Below are positions 6,665-13,716 of a DNA stretch of 14,605 bases, piece after piece. How positions within the stretch are numbered: position 1 is the stretch's first letter; the number at the start of each line of letters is the position of its first letter. Source of the stretch: UBA668 sp052034175 (lineage in GTDB: Bacteria; Actinomycetota; Acidimicrobiia; Acidimicrobiales; Ilumatobacteraceae); contig JBPOIX010000080.1 in the NCBI GenBank assembly GCA_052034175.1, positions 1-14,605 of the forward strand. Direction: 5' to 3'. The position numbers and the translations under genes are program-made. Under the pieces are notes generated by a model. That model saw only the letters and a list, made by a program, of their open reading frames with translations, was not told the origin of the DNA and searched no databases.

Positions 6665-7629
6665 CGGCGGCCGATCCCGCCGACCTTCTCCTCGACGAGC
6701 ACCGTGGCCCACGGGATGGCCTCCAGCCGCTCCCGCGGGATGGGCCGGCCGGACTCCACGGAGTAGCCGTACGTGCCGAGCGCCAGGCGCTCCAGCGCGG
6801 CATCGATGTCCGCCACCGTCTGGCGAGCCTGGGCGCTGAGCGCCAGGTCGCGCTCGCGCTCGACGACCATCGTGTCGCCCTCCCCGCCTTCATCGTCGAA
6901 CTGCACGTCGCCCATCTCGTGCTCCTCGATCAGCTGGTGCGCTTCGTCTTCGAGACGGATCGCCTGGCCGAGCAGGTCCGCCTTCTCGGTGAGCAGCAGT
7001 TCCTTCTGCGAGGTGAGGAACTTGGCATCGAAGTCCTTGGTGAAGGCAACGCCGTCCTTGGTGACGCCCTTGACCACTGCCTTCTCGAGGACGACAGGTG
7101 CGGCGCGCTTGGCCGGCGCAGGGGCGGGCTTCGCCGCGGGTGCGGCGGCAGGAGCGGCCTTGGCTGCGGCGGGTGCGGCCTTGGCCGCGGCGGCGGGAGC
7201 CGCTTTCGCCGCTGCGGGAGCGGCCTTGGCGGCGGGGGCGGGAGCGGCCTTGGCCGGCGCCGGAGCGGCGGCAGCCTTGGCTACCGGCGCGGCAGCAGCC
7301 TTCGTTGCAGCTTTCTTCGCGGGAGCCGGCGCGGGGGCAACCTTCTTCGCCGGCGCGGCCTTGGCCGCCGGGGCAGGAGCAGGGGCGGCCTTCGCCGGCG
7401 TGGACTTGGCAGTGGCCTTGGCGGGTGCGGGCTTGCTCGGCACCGGGGCGGCTGCGGGCTTCGCTGCGGCCTTCTTGGCCGCCGGGGCCGGGGCAGGGGC
7501 GGCCTTGGCCGCGGGTGCCGGCTTCTTGGCGGGTGGCGCCGCCGCAGCAGCCTTCTTGGCGGGTGCGGCCTTGGCCGCTGCAGGTGCGGGAGCAGCCTTC
7601 TTCGCTGGTGCCTTCTTGGCCGTTGCCAT
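6661..7629 (-). CDS. TraR/DksA-like protein with Lys/Ala/Pro-rich histone H1-like N-terminal tail
   Basis: A 322-residue two-part protein. Residues 1 to about 178 are almost entirely A, K and P in PAKKA/KAAPA-type repeats, resembling histone H1-like tails that bind DNA or RNA. Residues from about 180 form a DksA/TraR-like domain: coiled-coil helices (KELLLTEKADLLGQAIRLEDEAHQLIEE), an acidic tip (GDVQFDDEGGEGDT), a second helix (VERERDLALSAQARQTV) and the C-terminal YGYSVESGRPIPRERLEAIPW. In canonical members this last part is a four-cysteine zinc finger; here all cysteines are replaced (S, S, V, V) and the protein contains no Cys. Known DksA acts in the RNA polymerase secondary channel; whether this protein does is inference. 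ATG 7629 has GGAGG 8 nt upstream. It sits directly upstream of lspA, as in other actinobacteria, with ATGA overlap. Confidence 0.9.
   Translation of the reverse strand: MATAKKAPAKKAAPAPAAAKAAPAKKAAAAAPPAKKPAPAAKAAPAPAPAAKKAAAKPAAAPVPSKPAPAKATAKSTPAKAAPAPAPAAKAAPAKKVAPAPAPAKKAATKAAAAPVAKAAAAPAPAKAAPAPAAKAAPAAAKAAPAAAAKAAPAAAKAAPAAAPAAKPAPAPAKRAAPVVLEKAVVKGVTKDGVAFTKDFDAKFLTSQKELLLTEKADLLGQAIRLEDEAHQLIEEHEMGDVQFDDEGGEGDTMVVERERDLALSAQARQTVADIDAALERLALGTYGYSVESGRPIPRERLEAIPWATVLVEEKVGGIGRR
7090..7629 (-). repeat. Low-complexity Ala/Lys/Pro-coding repeat tract
   Basis: About 540 bp of degenerate short repeats (minus-strand units of the GCC-AAG-GCC-GCT-CCC type) encode the basic tail of the DksA-like protein. 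The repetition opens long false reading frames in several other frames on both strands, and makes the tract prone to length change by slippage or recombination. Confidence 0.85.
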
Positions 7630-7666
7630 ACAGCAATCCTCCGTCGTGCGATGTAAGGCCGGGATG

Positions 7667-7984
7667 CTACCGCCCGAGCGCCGCGTCCGGGCCGATCCAT
7701 CGCGCCAGCGCTGCAGCCACCTCGGCGGGGAGCAGCGGCACCACGACGACCTTGGACCGAGCCGTGTGACCGGCCACGAGGGCAACCTCGCGCGGGCGGA
7801 CGCCGAGCGCGTCGGCGAGCACCACACACAGCTCGTCGTTCGCCCTGCCGTCCTGCGGAGGGCTGCAGACACGGATCTTCAGTTCGTCTCCGTGCCGGCC
7901 GACGATCGAGGCGCGGCTCGCCCCTGGTTGCGCGCGGACGCGAATCTGCGCGCCCAGAGGGTGCGCCGCGATCGGTTCAGTCAC
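7667..7984 (-). CDS. DUF167 (YggU family) protein
   Basis: Small 105-residue protein of the YggU/DUF167 family, whose biochemical function is not established. The family pattern is clear: RVRAQPGASR near the start, then GDELKIRVCSPPQDGRANDEL, LADALGV and VALVAGHTARSKVVVV. Length is usual for the family. The GTG start at 7984 overlaps the end of ileS by 8 bp, so it is probably translated by coupling from ileS. The gene ends 37 bp before the DksA-like start. Homologues often sit near yggT/divIVA in division clusters; here it follows ileS instead. Confident in the family, not in any function. Confidence 0.9.
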   Translation of the reverse strand: MTEPIAAHPLGAQIRVRAQPGASRASIVGRHGDELKIRVCSPPQDGRANDELCVVLADALGVRPREVALVAGHTARSKVVVVPLLPAEVAAALARWIGPDAALGR

Positions 7985-10900
7985 CGGCGCTCAGCGGCTC
8001 GGTCCTGCGAGCGACCGACAGGTGGATCGGTTCGCCGTCGAGTTCGGCGTTCGGGGCGCCGCCCTCCCACGACAGGGTGGTGGCCAGCGTGGCCTCCGTG
8101 AGCAGGCGTTGGAACGCCGTCACCTGGCGGCGCACCGATTCGGCCACCCCGAGGGTGAGATCGATCCGGTCGCTGACATGCAAGCCGGCATCGCGCCGCG
8201 CCTGCTGCACCAGGCGAATCAGATCCCGTGTCAACCCCTCCGCTTCGAGCTCGGCGGTGACCTCGAGGTCGAGCAGCACGACGCCCTCACCGCCCGCCAG
8301 CGGCGTACTGGCGGCGTCTCCCTGCACGACGAGCCGCAAGGTGTACTCGCCCTCGTGCAACGCCACCCCACCTGCGACGACCCCGTCGGCTGTCTGTTGC
8401 CAGTCCCCGCTCTTGACCGCCTTGATGACCTGCTGCACCTGCCCGCCGAGGCGCGGACCGAGCTTGGCGGGAACCACCTGCAGATCGAAGCTGGCCACGG
8501 CGTCCACGTCGTCGTCGAGGAGCACGGCCTTGACGTTGACCTCGTCGGCGATGAGCTCGGTGAACGGCGCCAGCCGCGCCGACCCGGCCACGGCCACGGT
8601 GAGCGCTCGGAGGGGCTGGCGCACCCGGCGCGCATGCGTCTTGCGGAGGCGCAGGGTGGCGCTACACACCTCGCGGGCGAGGTCCATCGCCTCCACGAGG
8701 TCGCGATCCGTCGGCAGCAGGTCGGCCGCCGGCCAATCGGTGAGGTGCACACTGCGCTCGCCCGTCAGCCCGCGGTACACCGCCTCGGTGGTGAGCGGGA
8801 GCAGCGGCGCCAGCGCTCGACAGGTGATCGTGAGCACGGTGTGCAAGGTGTCGATCGCCGCCTGTTCGCCCGCCCAGAACCGATCGCGGCTGCGCCGCAC
8901 GTACCAGTTGGTCAGCGCGTCGAGGTACGACCGCACCGTGCCGCAGGCGGCCATCAGGTCGTAGTCGTCCATCGCCGCAGTGACGTCCGCCACCAGGTCG
9001 TGGGTCTTGGCGAGGATGTAGCGATCGAGCACATCGGTGCTGTCGGTGCGGAACGTGCCGCGCGTGCCCGCGGCGTTGGCGTACAGCGACAGGAAGTACC
9101 ACGAGTTCCAGATGGGCAGGAGCACCTGGCGCACCGTGTCGCGGATGCCGGGTTCTGTGACCATGAGATCGGCGCCGCGCAGGATCGGGGACCCGAGCAG
9201 GTACCAGCGCATCGCATCCGAGCCGTAGGTGTCGAACACCATCATCGGGTCCGGGTAGTTCTTCAGGCTCTTCGACATCTTCTGGCCATCGTCGCCGAGC
9301 ACGATGCCGTGGCTGACGCACGTGCTGAAGCTCGGCCGATCGAACAGCGCTGTGGCAAGGACGTGCAGGGTGTAGAACCAGCCACGCGTCTGGCCGATGT
9401 ACTCGACGATGAAGTCGCCCGGGTAGTGCGCCTCGAACCAGTCGTGGTTCTCGAACGGGTAGTGCACCTGGGCGAAGGGCATGCTGCCGCTCTCGAACCA
9501 GCAGTCCAGCACTTCGGGCACGCGGCGCATCATGCTGCGGCCAGTGGGGTCGTCCGGGTTGGGGCGCACGAGGTCGTCCACCCAGGGGCGGTGCAGGTCG
9601 GTGACGGCGACACCGAAGTCGCGTTCCAGGTCGGCGATGCTGCCGTACACGTCGATGCGCGGGTACTCGGGGTCGTCGCTCTTCCACACCGGGATCGGCG
9701 AGCCCCAGAAGCGGTTGCGGCTGATGCTCCAGTCCCGAGCGTTGGCCAGCCACTTGCCGAAGCTGCCTTCCTTGATGTGCTCGGGCACCCAGTGGATCTG
9801 CTGGTTGAGCTCCACCATCCGGTCCTTGAACTTCGTCACTTCGACGAACCATGAACTGATCGCCCGGTAGACCAGCGGCTCGGCGCAGCGCCAGCAGTGC
9901 GGGTAGCTGTGGTTGTAGCTGTCGTGGCGCACCACGAGGCCCCGAGCCTTGAGGTCCTTGATCACCTCGGGGTTGGCGTCGAAGACGTGCACATGGGCCC
10001 ACGGCGCGATCTCCGAGGTGTAGCGGCCGTGCTCGTCCATCGGGCAGATGGTCGGGATGCCGACGGCGTTGCAGGCGTTCTGGTCGTCCTCACCGAAGCC
10101 GGGTGCCATGTGCACCACGCCGGTGCCGTCCTCGGTGCTCACGAAGTCCGCGGCCAGCACATGGAACGCGTTCGGCGTGTCGGCGAGGAAGGGGAACAGG
10201 GGCGTGTACTTGCGGCCGACGAGGTCCGCCCCCTTGAGCGTGCCGATGCGTTCCGCGCCGGCCAACTCCTTCTCGTACGAGCCCAGCCGGGCCTCGGCGA
10301 GGATGTACCGCTGGTCTCCTTCCTGCAACACCGCGTAATCGATGTCCGCGCCCACGGCGAGGGCGAGGTTGCTCGGCAGCGTCCAGGGGGTGGTGGTCCA
10401 GGCCAGCAACTGCTCGCCGGTCTCGAGGTGGAACATCACGGTGAGCGCAGGGTCCTGCCGGTCGCGGTACACGTCGTCCATGCGCGTCTCGGTGTTGCTC
10501 AGCGGCGTCTCGCAGCGCCAGCAGTACGCCAGCACGCGGAAGCCCTCATAGATCAGGCCCTTGTCGAACAGGGTCTTGAACGCCCACATGACGCTCTCCA
10601 TGTAGGGCGTGTCCAGTGTCTTGTAGTCGTTGGCGAAGTCCACCCAGCGGGCCTGGCGCGTGACGTAGCGGTGCCAGTCGTCGGTGAAGCGCAGCACGCT
10701 GGTGCGGCAGGCGTCGTTGAACTTGTCGATGCCGAAGCGGGTGATCTCCGGGTGCCCACTGACGCCGAGCTCCTTCTCCACGACGGTCTCGGCCGGCAAA
10801 CCGTGGCAGTCCCACCCGAAGCGCCGGTGCACCTGCTGGCCACGCATCGTGCGGTACCGCGGCACGGCGTCCTTCACGAAGCCGGTGAGCAGGTGACCGT

Positions 10901-11069
10901 AGTGCGGCAGGCCGTTGGCGAACGGCGGGCCGTCGTAGAAGACGTACTCGTCGGCGCTGTCGCGGGAATCGATCGAGGCTTGGAACGTTCCGTCGGCGTC
11001 CCAGAAGGCGAGGATGTCGCGTTCCATGGCGGGGAACGAGGGCTGCGGCGTCACGTCGGGGTAGGTCAC
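7977..11069 (-). CDS. ileS: Isoleucyl-tRNA synthetase, long eukaryal-like type
   Basis: Charges tRNA-Ile with isoleucine and edits misactivated valine in its CP1 domain. With the GTG start at 11069 the protein is 1030 aa. The class I motifs are HYGH at 56-59 (FANGLPHYGHLL) and KMSKS at 597-601 (KMSKSLKNYPDP). The CP1 editing domain shows the Thr-rich WTTTPWTLPSN. CWRC motifs occur in YCWRCETPL and HCWRCAEPL. Length and the KMSKSLKNY form place it with the eukaryal-like type 2 IleRS rather than the E. coli type; type 2 enzymes are generally resistant to mupirocin (family knowledge). The frame stays open 37 codons upstream, but that part is the T-box leader. AGGAG lies 6 nt before 11069, and this site is what the riboswitch hides. 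The stop overlaps the DUF167 gene by 8 bp. Confidence 0.97.
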   Translation of the reverse strand: MTYPDVTPQPSFPAMERDILAFWDADGTFQASIDSRDSADEYVFYDGPPFANGLPHYGHLLTGFVKDAVPRYRTMRGQQVHRRFGWDCHGLPAETVVEKELGVSGHPEITRFGIDKFNDACRTSVLRFTDDWHRYVTRQARWVDFANDYKTLDTPYMESVMWAFKTLFDKGLIYEGFRVLAYCWRCETPLSNTETRMDDVYRDRQDPALTVMFHLETGEQLLAWTTTPWTLPSNLALAVGADIDYAVLQEGDQRYILAEARLGSYEKELAGAERIGTLKGADLVGRKYTPLFPFLADTPNAFHVLAADFVSTEDGTGVVHMAPGFGEDDQNACNAVGIPTICPMDEHGRYTSEIAPWAHVHVFDANPEVIKDLKARGLVVRHDSYNHSYPHCWRCAEPLVYRAISSWFVEVTKFKDRMVELNQQIHWVPEHIKEGSFGKWLANARDWSISRNRFWGSPIPVWKSDDPEYPRIDVYGSIADLERDFGVAVTDLHRPWVDDLVRPNPDDPTGRSMMRRVPEVLDCWFESGSMPFAQVHYPFENHDWFEAHYPGDFIVEYIGQTRGWFYTLHVLATALFDRPSFSTCVSHGIVLGDDGQKMSKSLKNYPDPMMVFDTYGSDAMRWYLLGSPILRGADLMVTEPGIRDTVRQVLLPIWNSWYFLSLYANAAGTRGTFRTDSTDVLDRYILAKTHDLVADVTAAMDDYDLMAACGTVRSYLDALTNWYVRRSRDRFWAGEQAAIDTLHTVLTITCRALAPLLPLTTEAVYRGLTGERSVHLTDWPAADLLPTDRDLVEAMDLAREVCSATLRLRKTHARRVRQPLRALTVAVAGSARLAPFTELIADEVNVKAVLLDDDVDAVASFDLQVVPAKLGPRLGGQVQQVIKAVKSGDWQQTADGVVAGGVALHEGEYTLRLVVQGDAASTPLAGGEGVVLLDLEVTAELEAEGLTRDLIRLVQQARRDAGLHVSDRIDLTLGVAESVRRQVTAFQRLLTEATLATTLSWEGGAPNAELDGEPIHLSVARRTEPLSAGD

Positions 11070-11075
11070 GATGGG

Positions 11076-11080
11076 CTCCT
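11076..11080 (-). promoter_or_regulatory. ileS ribosome binding site, target of T-box control
   Basis: AGGAG on the minus strand, 6 nt before the GTG at 11069. Its first three bases form the end of GTTCAGG (11084-11078), the 3' strand of the predicted sequestering helix. Confidence 0.8.
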
Positions 11081-11207
11081 GAACGGCGGGGGTCGGGCGA
11101 CCACCGGCTGGCTGGTTCAGGGACGAGCCGTGCGGCCCGCGGTACCACCCTGGTTGCCGGGGCCCACGGGCCTCGGCCACTTCGATGCGCCAGCGATGTC
11201 GGGCTGG
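11076..11207 (-). ncRNA. T-box riboswitch (tRNA-Ile sensing, translational, ultrashort Stem I)
   Basis: The highly conserved T-box AGGGTGGTACCGCGG lies at 11151-11137 on the minus strand. Its UGGU bulge is complementary to the ACCA 3' end of tRNA-Ile. Two exclusive folds can be drawn. In the antisequestrator, AGGG and GCG of the T-box pair with CGTCCCT (11125-11119). In the sequestrator, CCTGAAC (11121-11115) pairs over 7 perfect bp with GTTCAGG (11084-11078), hiding the ileS AGGAG. The two share CCT. Stem I is predicted as CCAGC/GCTGG (11207-11190) with loop CCGACATC; the loop's ATC (11197-11195) would be the Ile specifier. Between them, 11189-11152 is GC-rich and would hold Stem II and its pseudoknot. 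There is no terminator T-run, which fits translational control as known for actinobacterial ileS. Uncharged tRNA-Ile should free the ribosome site. Confidence 0.93.
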
Positions 11208-11289
11208 ACCCGTCCGGTTCTACTGAGCGCCATGGCGCCGTTCTTCCGGAGGCTCGGAGGTGATGGCCTCGTCGTCGCCGTGTCGTCTC

Positions 11290-11295
11290 AGCCTA
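11290..11295 (-). promoter_or_regulatory. Candidate -10 element for ileS
   Basis: TAGGCT in the context GCTAGGCTGAG resembles the dnaE -10 (GCTAGGGTCG). It lies in the 292-bp divIVA-ileS gap and would start transcription near 11283, giving a leader of about 210 nt that contains the whole T-box. No good -35 is visible at the usual spacing. The rest of the gap (11208-11361) shows no gene. Confidence 0.4.
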
Positions 11296-11361
11296 GCGGC
11301 GCCCCGGCCGCGCCCCGAGTGGAATTCGGGAGGCCGGGCGTTGCCACGGAAGCTGCGCGCC

Positions 11362-12384
11362 TCAGCGCAGTTCGTCGCCGCTGATGCGGAACGGATCGTC
11401 CGGACGCGCCACGGGCGTGGCCGGCTGGGCCGGCACCTCCGCGGTGACCTCCGTCGAAAGCCCGTCGAACGACGGCTGCGCCGAGCCGGCGTTCTCCGCG
11501 TCCAGCAAGCGCCACACCTGTTCGGCAGCACTCGGCTCGCTCTCGGGCGCGGTGGCCGCCAGGTCGGCCAGCAGCGATGCGCCGCCGACCGGCTCGGCAC
11601 TCGGCAGGGTTGCCGGCGCAACCGGCTCCGCCGCAGGGGCCACCGGCGCGGAGGCAGGAGCCGCGTCTGCCACCACTGCCGAGGTGGGCAGCAGGGGCTG
11701 GAGCGAGCCGGGCAACGAGTCGGCCGAGGCCGAGAGCAAGGGCCGCCGCATGTCGCCGAGACCGCCCGGGACGCGCTCCACCAACTCCTGGATCTGCACT
11801 GCCGCGTCGCGCAGACGCTCGCGCTGCGCCTGGATGTACTGCTCCAGGTGGTCCACGTCGGAGAGCAGGAAGTCCCGTCGGGCCAGCAGCGCCTGCACCT
11901 CGTTGTCCGCCCGAACGCGCTCGTCGTCGGCGGAGCGACGCGCATCGGCCTTGGCATCTTCGACCGTCTTGGCGGCCATGGTGCGTGCGCTGTCCAGCAC
12001 GCGGCCGGCTTCCTCGCGCGCCTGCGCCAGGACGAAATCCGCCTCGGTGCGCGCCTCGGCGACGGTGGCATCGGCCGTGCGCTGGGCGAGCAGCAACGTG
12101 CGCGAGATCATCTCGGTGTCGCCCGAAGCGGACGACGCACCCAACGCCGCAGCAGCAACGGGTGTGGCGGGGCGTTCGGTGGCTTGGCCTCCGACCTGCT
12201 GGGAGACCTCCTGCAACTTGGCCACGGCGGCCCGAGCACGGGCCTCCATGGCCGTCGCCTGGTTCTGCGCCGATTCGACGATCGAGGCCACCTGCTCCTT
12301 GAAGGAATCGACCTCGGTGGGGTCGTACCCCTTCTTGACCGTGCGGAAACCGGTGCTGCGAATCGTCTGCGGGCTCAATTCCAT
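11362..12384 (-). CDS. divIVA: DivIVA/Wag31-like polar growth and division protein
   Basis: Coiled-coil scaffold that gathers at curved membrane (cell poles and septa) and directs cell wall synthesis; it is the polar growth organiser in actinobacteria. The 340-aa product starts with the DivIVA lipid-binding domain: SPQTIRSTGFRTVKKGYDPTEVDSFKEQVA, with the membrane-contacting F13 and R14 in the intercoil position. A first coil runs to about 64, an Ala/Pro-rich linker covers about 65-88, and a long coiled coil of A/E/R-rich heptads covers about 90-205. The tail from about 215 is Ala/Pro-rich and ends DDPFRISGDELR. The protein is longer than mycobacterial Wag31 (about 260 aa), mainly through this tail. 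ATG 12384 has no ribosome binding site but a TAACAT -10 just upstream, suggesting a leaderless mRNA. It lies 47 bp after sepF with no yggT between. Confidence 0.94.
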   Translation of the reverse strand: MELSPQTIRSTGFRTVKKGYDPTEVDSFKEQVASIVESAQNQATAMEARARAAVAKLQEVSQQVGGQATERPATPVAAAALGASSASGDTEMISRTLLLAQRTADATVAEARTEADFVLAQAREEAGRVLDSARTMAAKTVEDAKADARRSADDERVRADNEVQALLARRDFLLSDVDHLEQYIQAQRERLRDAAVQIQELVERVPGGLGDMRRPLLSASADSLPGSLQPLLPTSAVVADAAPASAPVAPAAEPVAPATLPSAEPVGGASLLADLAATAPESEPSAAEQVWRLLDAENAGSAQPSFDGLSTEVTAEVPAQPATPVARPDDPFRISGDELR

Positions 12385-12391
12385 GAGGCCG

Positions 12392-12397
12392 ATGTTA
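12392..12397 (-). promoter_or_regulatory. Candidate -10 element of divIVA (leaderless)
   Basis: TAACAT on the minus strand ends 7 nt before the divIVA ATG (12384). Transcription would begin at or within a base of the ATG. No Shine-Dalgarno-like sequence is present (the 7 nt are CGGCCTC), and the -35 region (around 12415-12420, TGTGCT) is weak. Confidence 0.6.
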
Positions 12398-12431
12398 GGC
12401 GCGCCACCGTGCAGAGCACACCCGCAGGGGG

Positions 12432-13016
12432 TCAGGCGCCGTAGTCGCTGCCGTCGTAGCCGGACGACCGGCCCGGCGGCTTCAGCAGGTACACGCCTGA
12501 GGCGACCTTCTCCATCGTGCCGTCAAGGCCGTAGCAGAGGCCGCTGGCGAAGTCGATGAGGCGCCGCGACACTTCGCGATCGGCGGCCTCCAGGTTCATG
12601 ATGACCGGCTGGCCTTCCTTGAACTTGTCCGCCACTTCCTGCGCCGAGTCGAAGCGGCGGGGGCGCACGGTGTACGGGTCGCCACCGGCGGGCGACGGCG
12701 CCGGGCGCACCGGGGTGACCGGACGGGGGTTGATCGGCCGCGGCTGCACACTGCTGTCGTCGGTGGCCGGGACCGGCCGGCGGACGATGACGTCCGGCTC
12801 CCGGCTGGGGAAGCTGGGCCGCTGCGGCAGGGTACGCACCTGCGGCTCGGCGTCGAAGTCCCCGTTGTAGGAATTGCGCGGCATGCGTGCGGACTCGTCC
12901 CTCGCCGGGCGAGCGGCCCGGGTGGGGCGCTCGGGTTCGGGCGCGACGTCATAGTCGTCGTAGGCATCGTCGGGCCCGAGGCCCAGGTAGTCCATCGCCT
13001 TCTTCCACATCGACAT
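12432..13016 (-). CDS. sepF: Cell division protein SepF
   Basis: Membrane anchor and bundler of FtsZ at the division ring; essential in actinobacteria that lack FtsA/ZipA. The product is 194 aa. The amphipathic N-terminal helix MSMWKKAMDYLGL is the likely membrane tether. A Pro/Arg/Asp-rich disordered linker covers about 15-112. The globular SepF domain (about 114-180) reads YTVRPRRFDSAQEVADKFKEG, then QPVIMNLEAADREVSRRLIDF and ASGLCYGLDGTMEKVASGVYLLKP. A short Gly/Ser/Tyr-rich tail follows. ATG 13016 has GGAGG 7 nt upstream; a second ATG two codons later is less well placed. It follows yggS by 22 bp in the ftsZ cluster, its usual place. Confidence 0.96.
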   Translation of the reverse strand: MSMWKKAMDYLGLGPDDAYDDYDVAPEPERPTRAARPARDESARMPRNSYNGDFDAEPQVRTLPQRPSFPSREPDVIVRRPVPATDDSSVQPRPINPRPVTPVRPAPSPAGGDPYTVRPRRFDSAQEVADKFKEGQPVIMNLEAADREVSRRLIDFASGLCYGLDGTMEKVASGVYLLKPPGRSSGYDGSDYGA

Positions 13017-13038
13017 CAGTCGTCCTCCGCGGGGAAGG

Positions 13039-13716
13039 CTATCGCACCGGAACGTTCAGAAGCGGACGCCGCCCGAAGAGTGCGCTTCCGAGCCGCACCT
13101 GGGTGGCACCTTCCTCCACCGCGACCTCGAGATCGTCCGTCATCCCCATCGAGCACACCGCCAGATCGAGCGCCTCCACCATCCGGCGCACGGCACGAAA
13201 GCCCGGCCGAGCCGCAGCCGCTCCGCCTTCCGTCGGCCCCACCGTCATCAGCCCGAGCACCACCAGCCCCGACGCCCGCGCATGTTCGACCAACGCGGGG
13301 ACATCGGCCAGCGGGCAACCGCCCTTGCCTGCTTCACCGGTGGTGTCCGCCTGCACCAGCACCCGCGCCCCAGGGGCGCGCTTGGCGAGCTCGACCACGA
13401 GCGACGGGCGATCCACCGTCTCGTAGACCGCCACGAGCGGCGCCAGCTGTCGCACCTTGTTCGTCTGCAGTTGCCCGATGAAGTGCACGTCGAACGGAAC
13501 GTCCACCCCGCCGAGCTTTGCCACGACCTCCTGCGCGTAGTTCTCGCCGACCGCGGTGCACCCGGCGTGCGCGGCGGCCCAACACGCTTCGATGGGAAAG
13601 GTCTTGGTGACGGGCAGCACGGTGACCCCGTTGCCCCCCGCCCGGGAGATGCGCTCGCGGACCACCGCCAACTGCTCGGCAACCCGAGCGTCCCACGACT
13701 GCTGCGACTCGTTCAT
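13039..13716 (-). CDS. yggS: YggS-family pyridoxal 5'-phosphate homeostasis protein (PLPBP)
   Basis: PLP-binding protein without known enzyme activity that buffers vitamin B6 and affects amino and keto acid pools. The 225-aa product has the alanine racemase N-terminal-type barrel. The PLP lysine is K38 in LPVTKTFP, followed by GENYAQE at 57-63, HFIGQLQTNKVRQL at 78-91, SMGMTDDLEVAVEEGATQVRLG at 189-210 (phosphate-binding region) and the ending GSALFGRR. The ATG at 13716 overlaps the pgeF stop by ATGA. An open frame continues far upstream of this ATG, but that stretch is the shifted reading of pgeF. It sits in the ftsZ-pgeF-yggS-sepF order typical of actinobacteria and Firmicutes; the link to division is positional. 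Confidence 0.95.
   Translation of the reverse strand: MNESQQSWDARVAEQLAVVRERISRAGGNGVTVLPVTKTFPIEACWAAAHAGCTAVGENYAQEVVAKLGGVDVPFDVHFIGQLQTNKVRQLAPLVAVYETVDRPSLVVELAKRAPGARVLVQADTTGEAGKGGCPLADVPALVEHARASGLVVLGLMTVGPTEGGAAAARPGFRAVRRMVEALDLAVCSMGMTDDLEVAVEEGATQVRLGSALFGRRPLLNVPVR

Noticed and set aside
6773..8101. A 442-codon Ala/Gly-rich plus-strand frame over the repeat tract, plus several other frames there
   Set aside because: The GC-rich repeats of the A/K/P tail open all frames. Only the minus-strand frame has a ribosome binding site and continues into a real conserved domain.
11070..11180. A 37-codon upstream extension of ileS
   Set aside because: This stretch is the T-box and its expression platform. 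The GTG at 11069 has AGGAG and gives the usual IleRS N-terminus.
8022..11384. Two long plus-strand frames (610 and 495 codons) opposite ileS
   Set aside because: They are antisense shadows of ileS with composition typical of reversed GC-rich coding sequence and no domain features.
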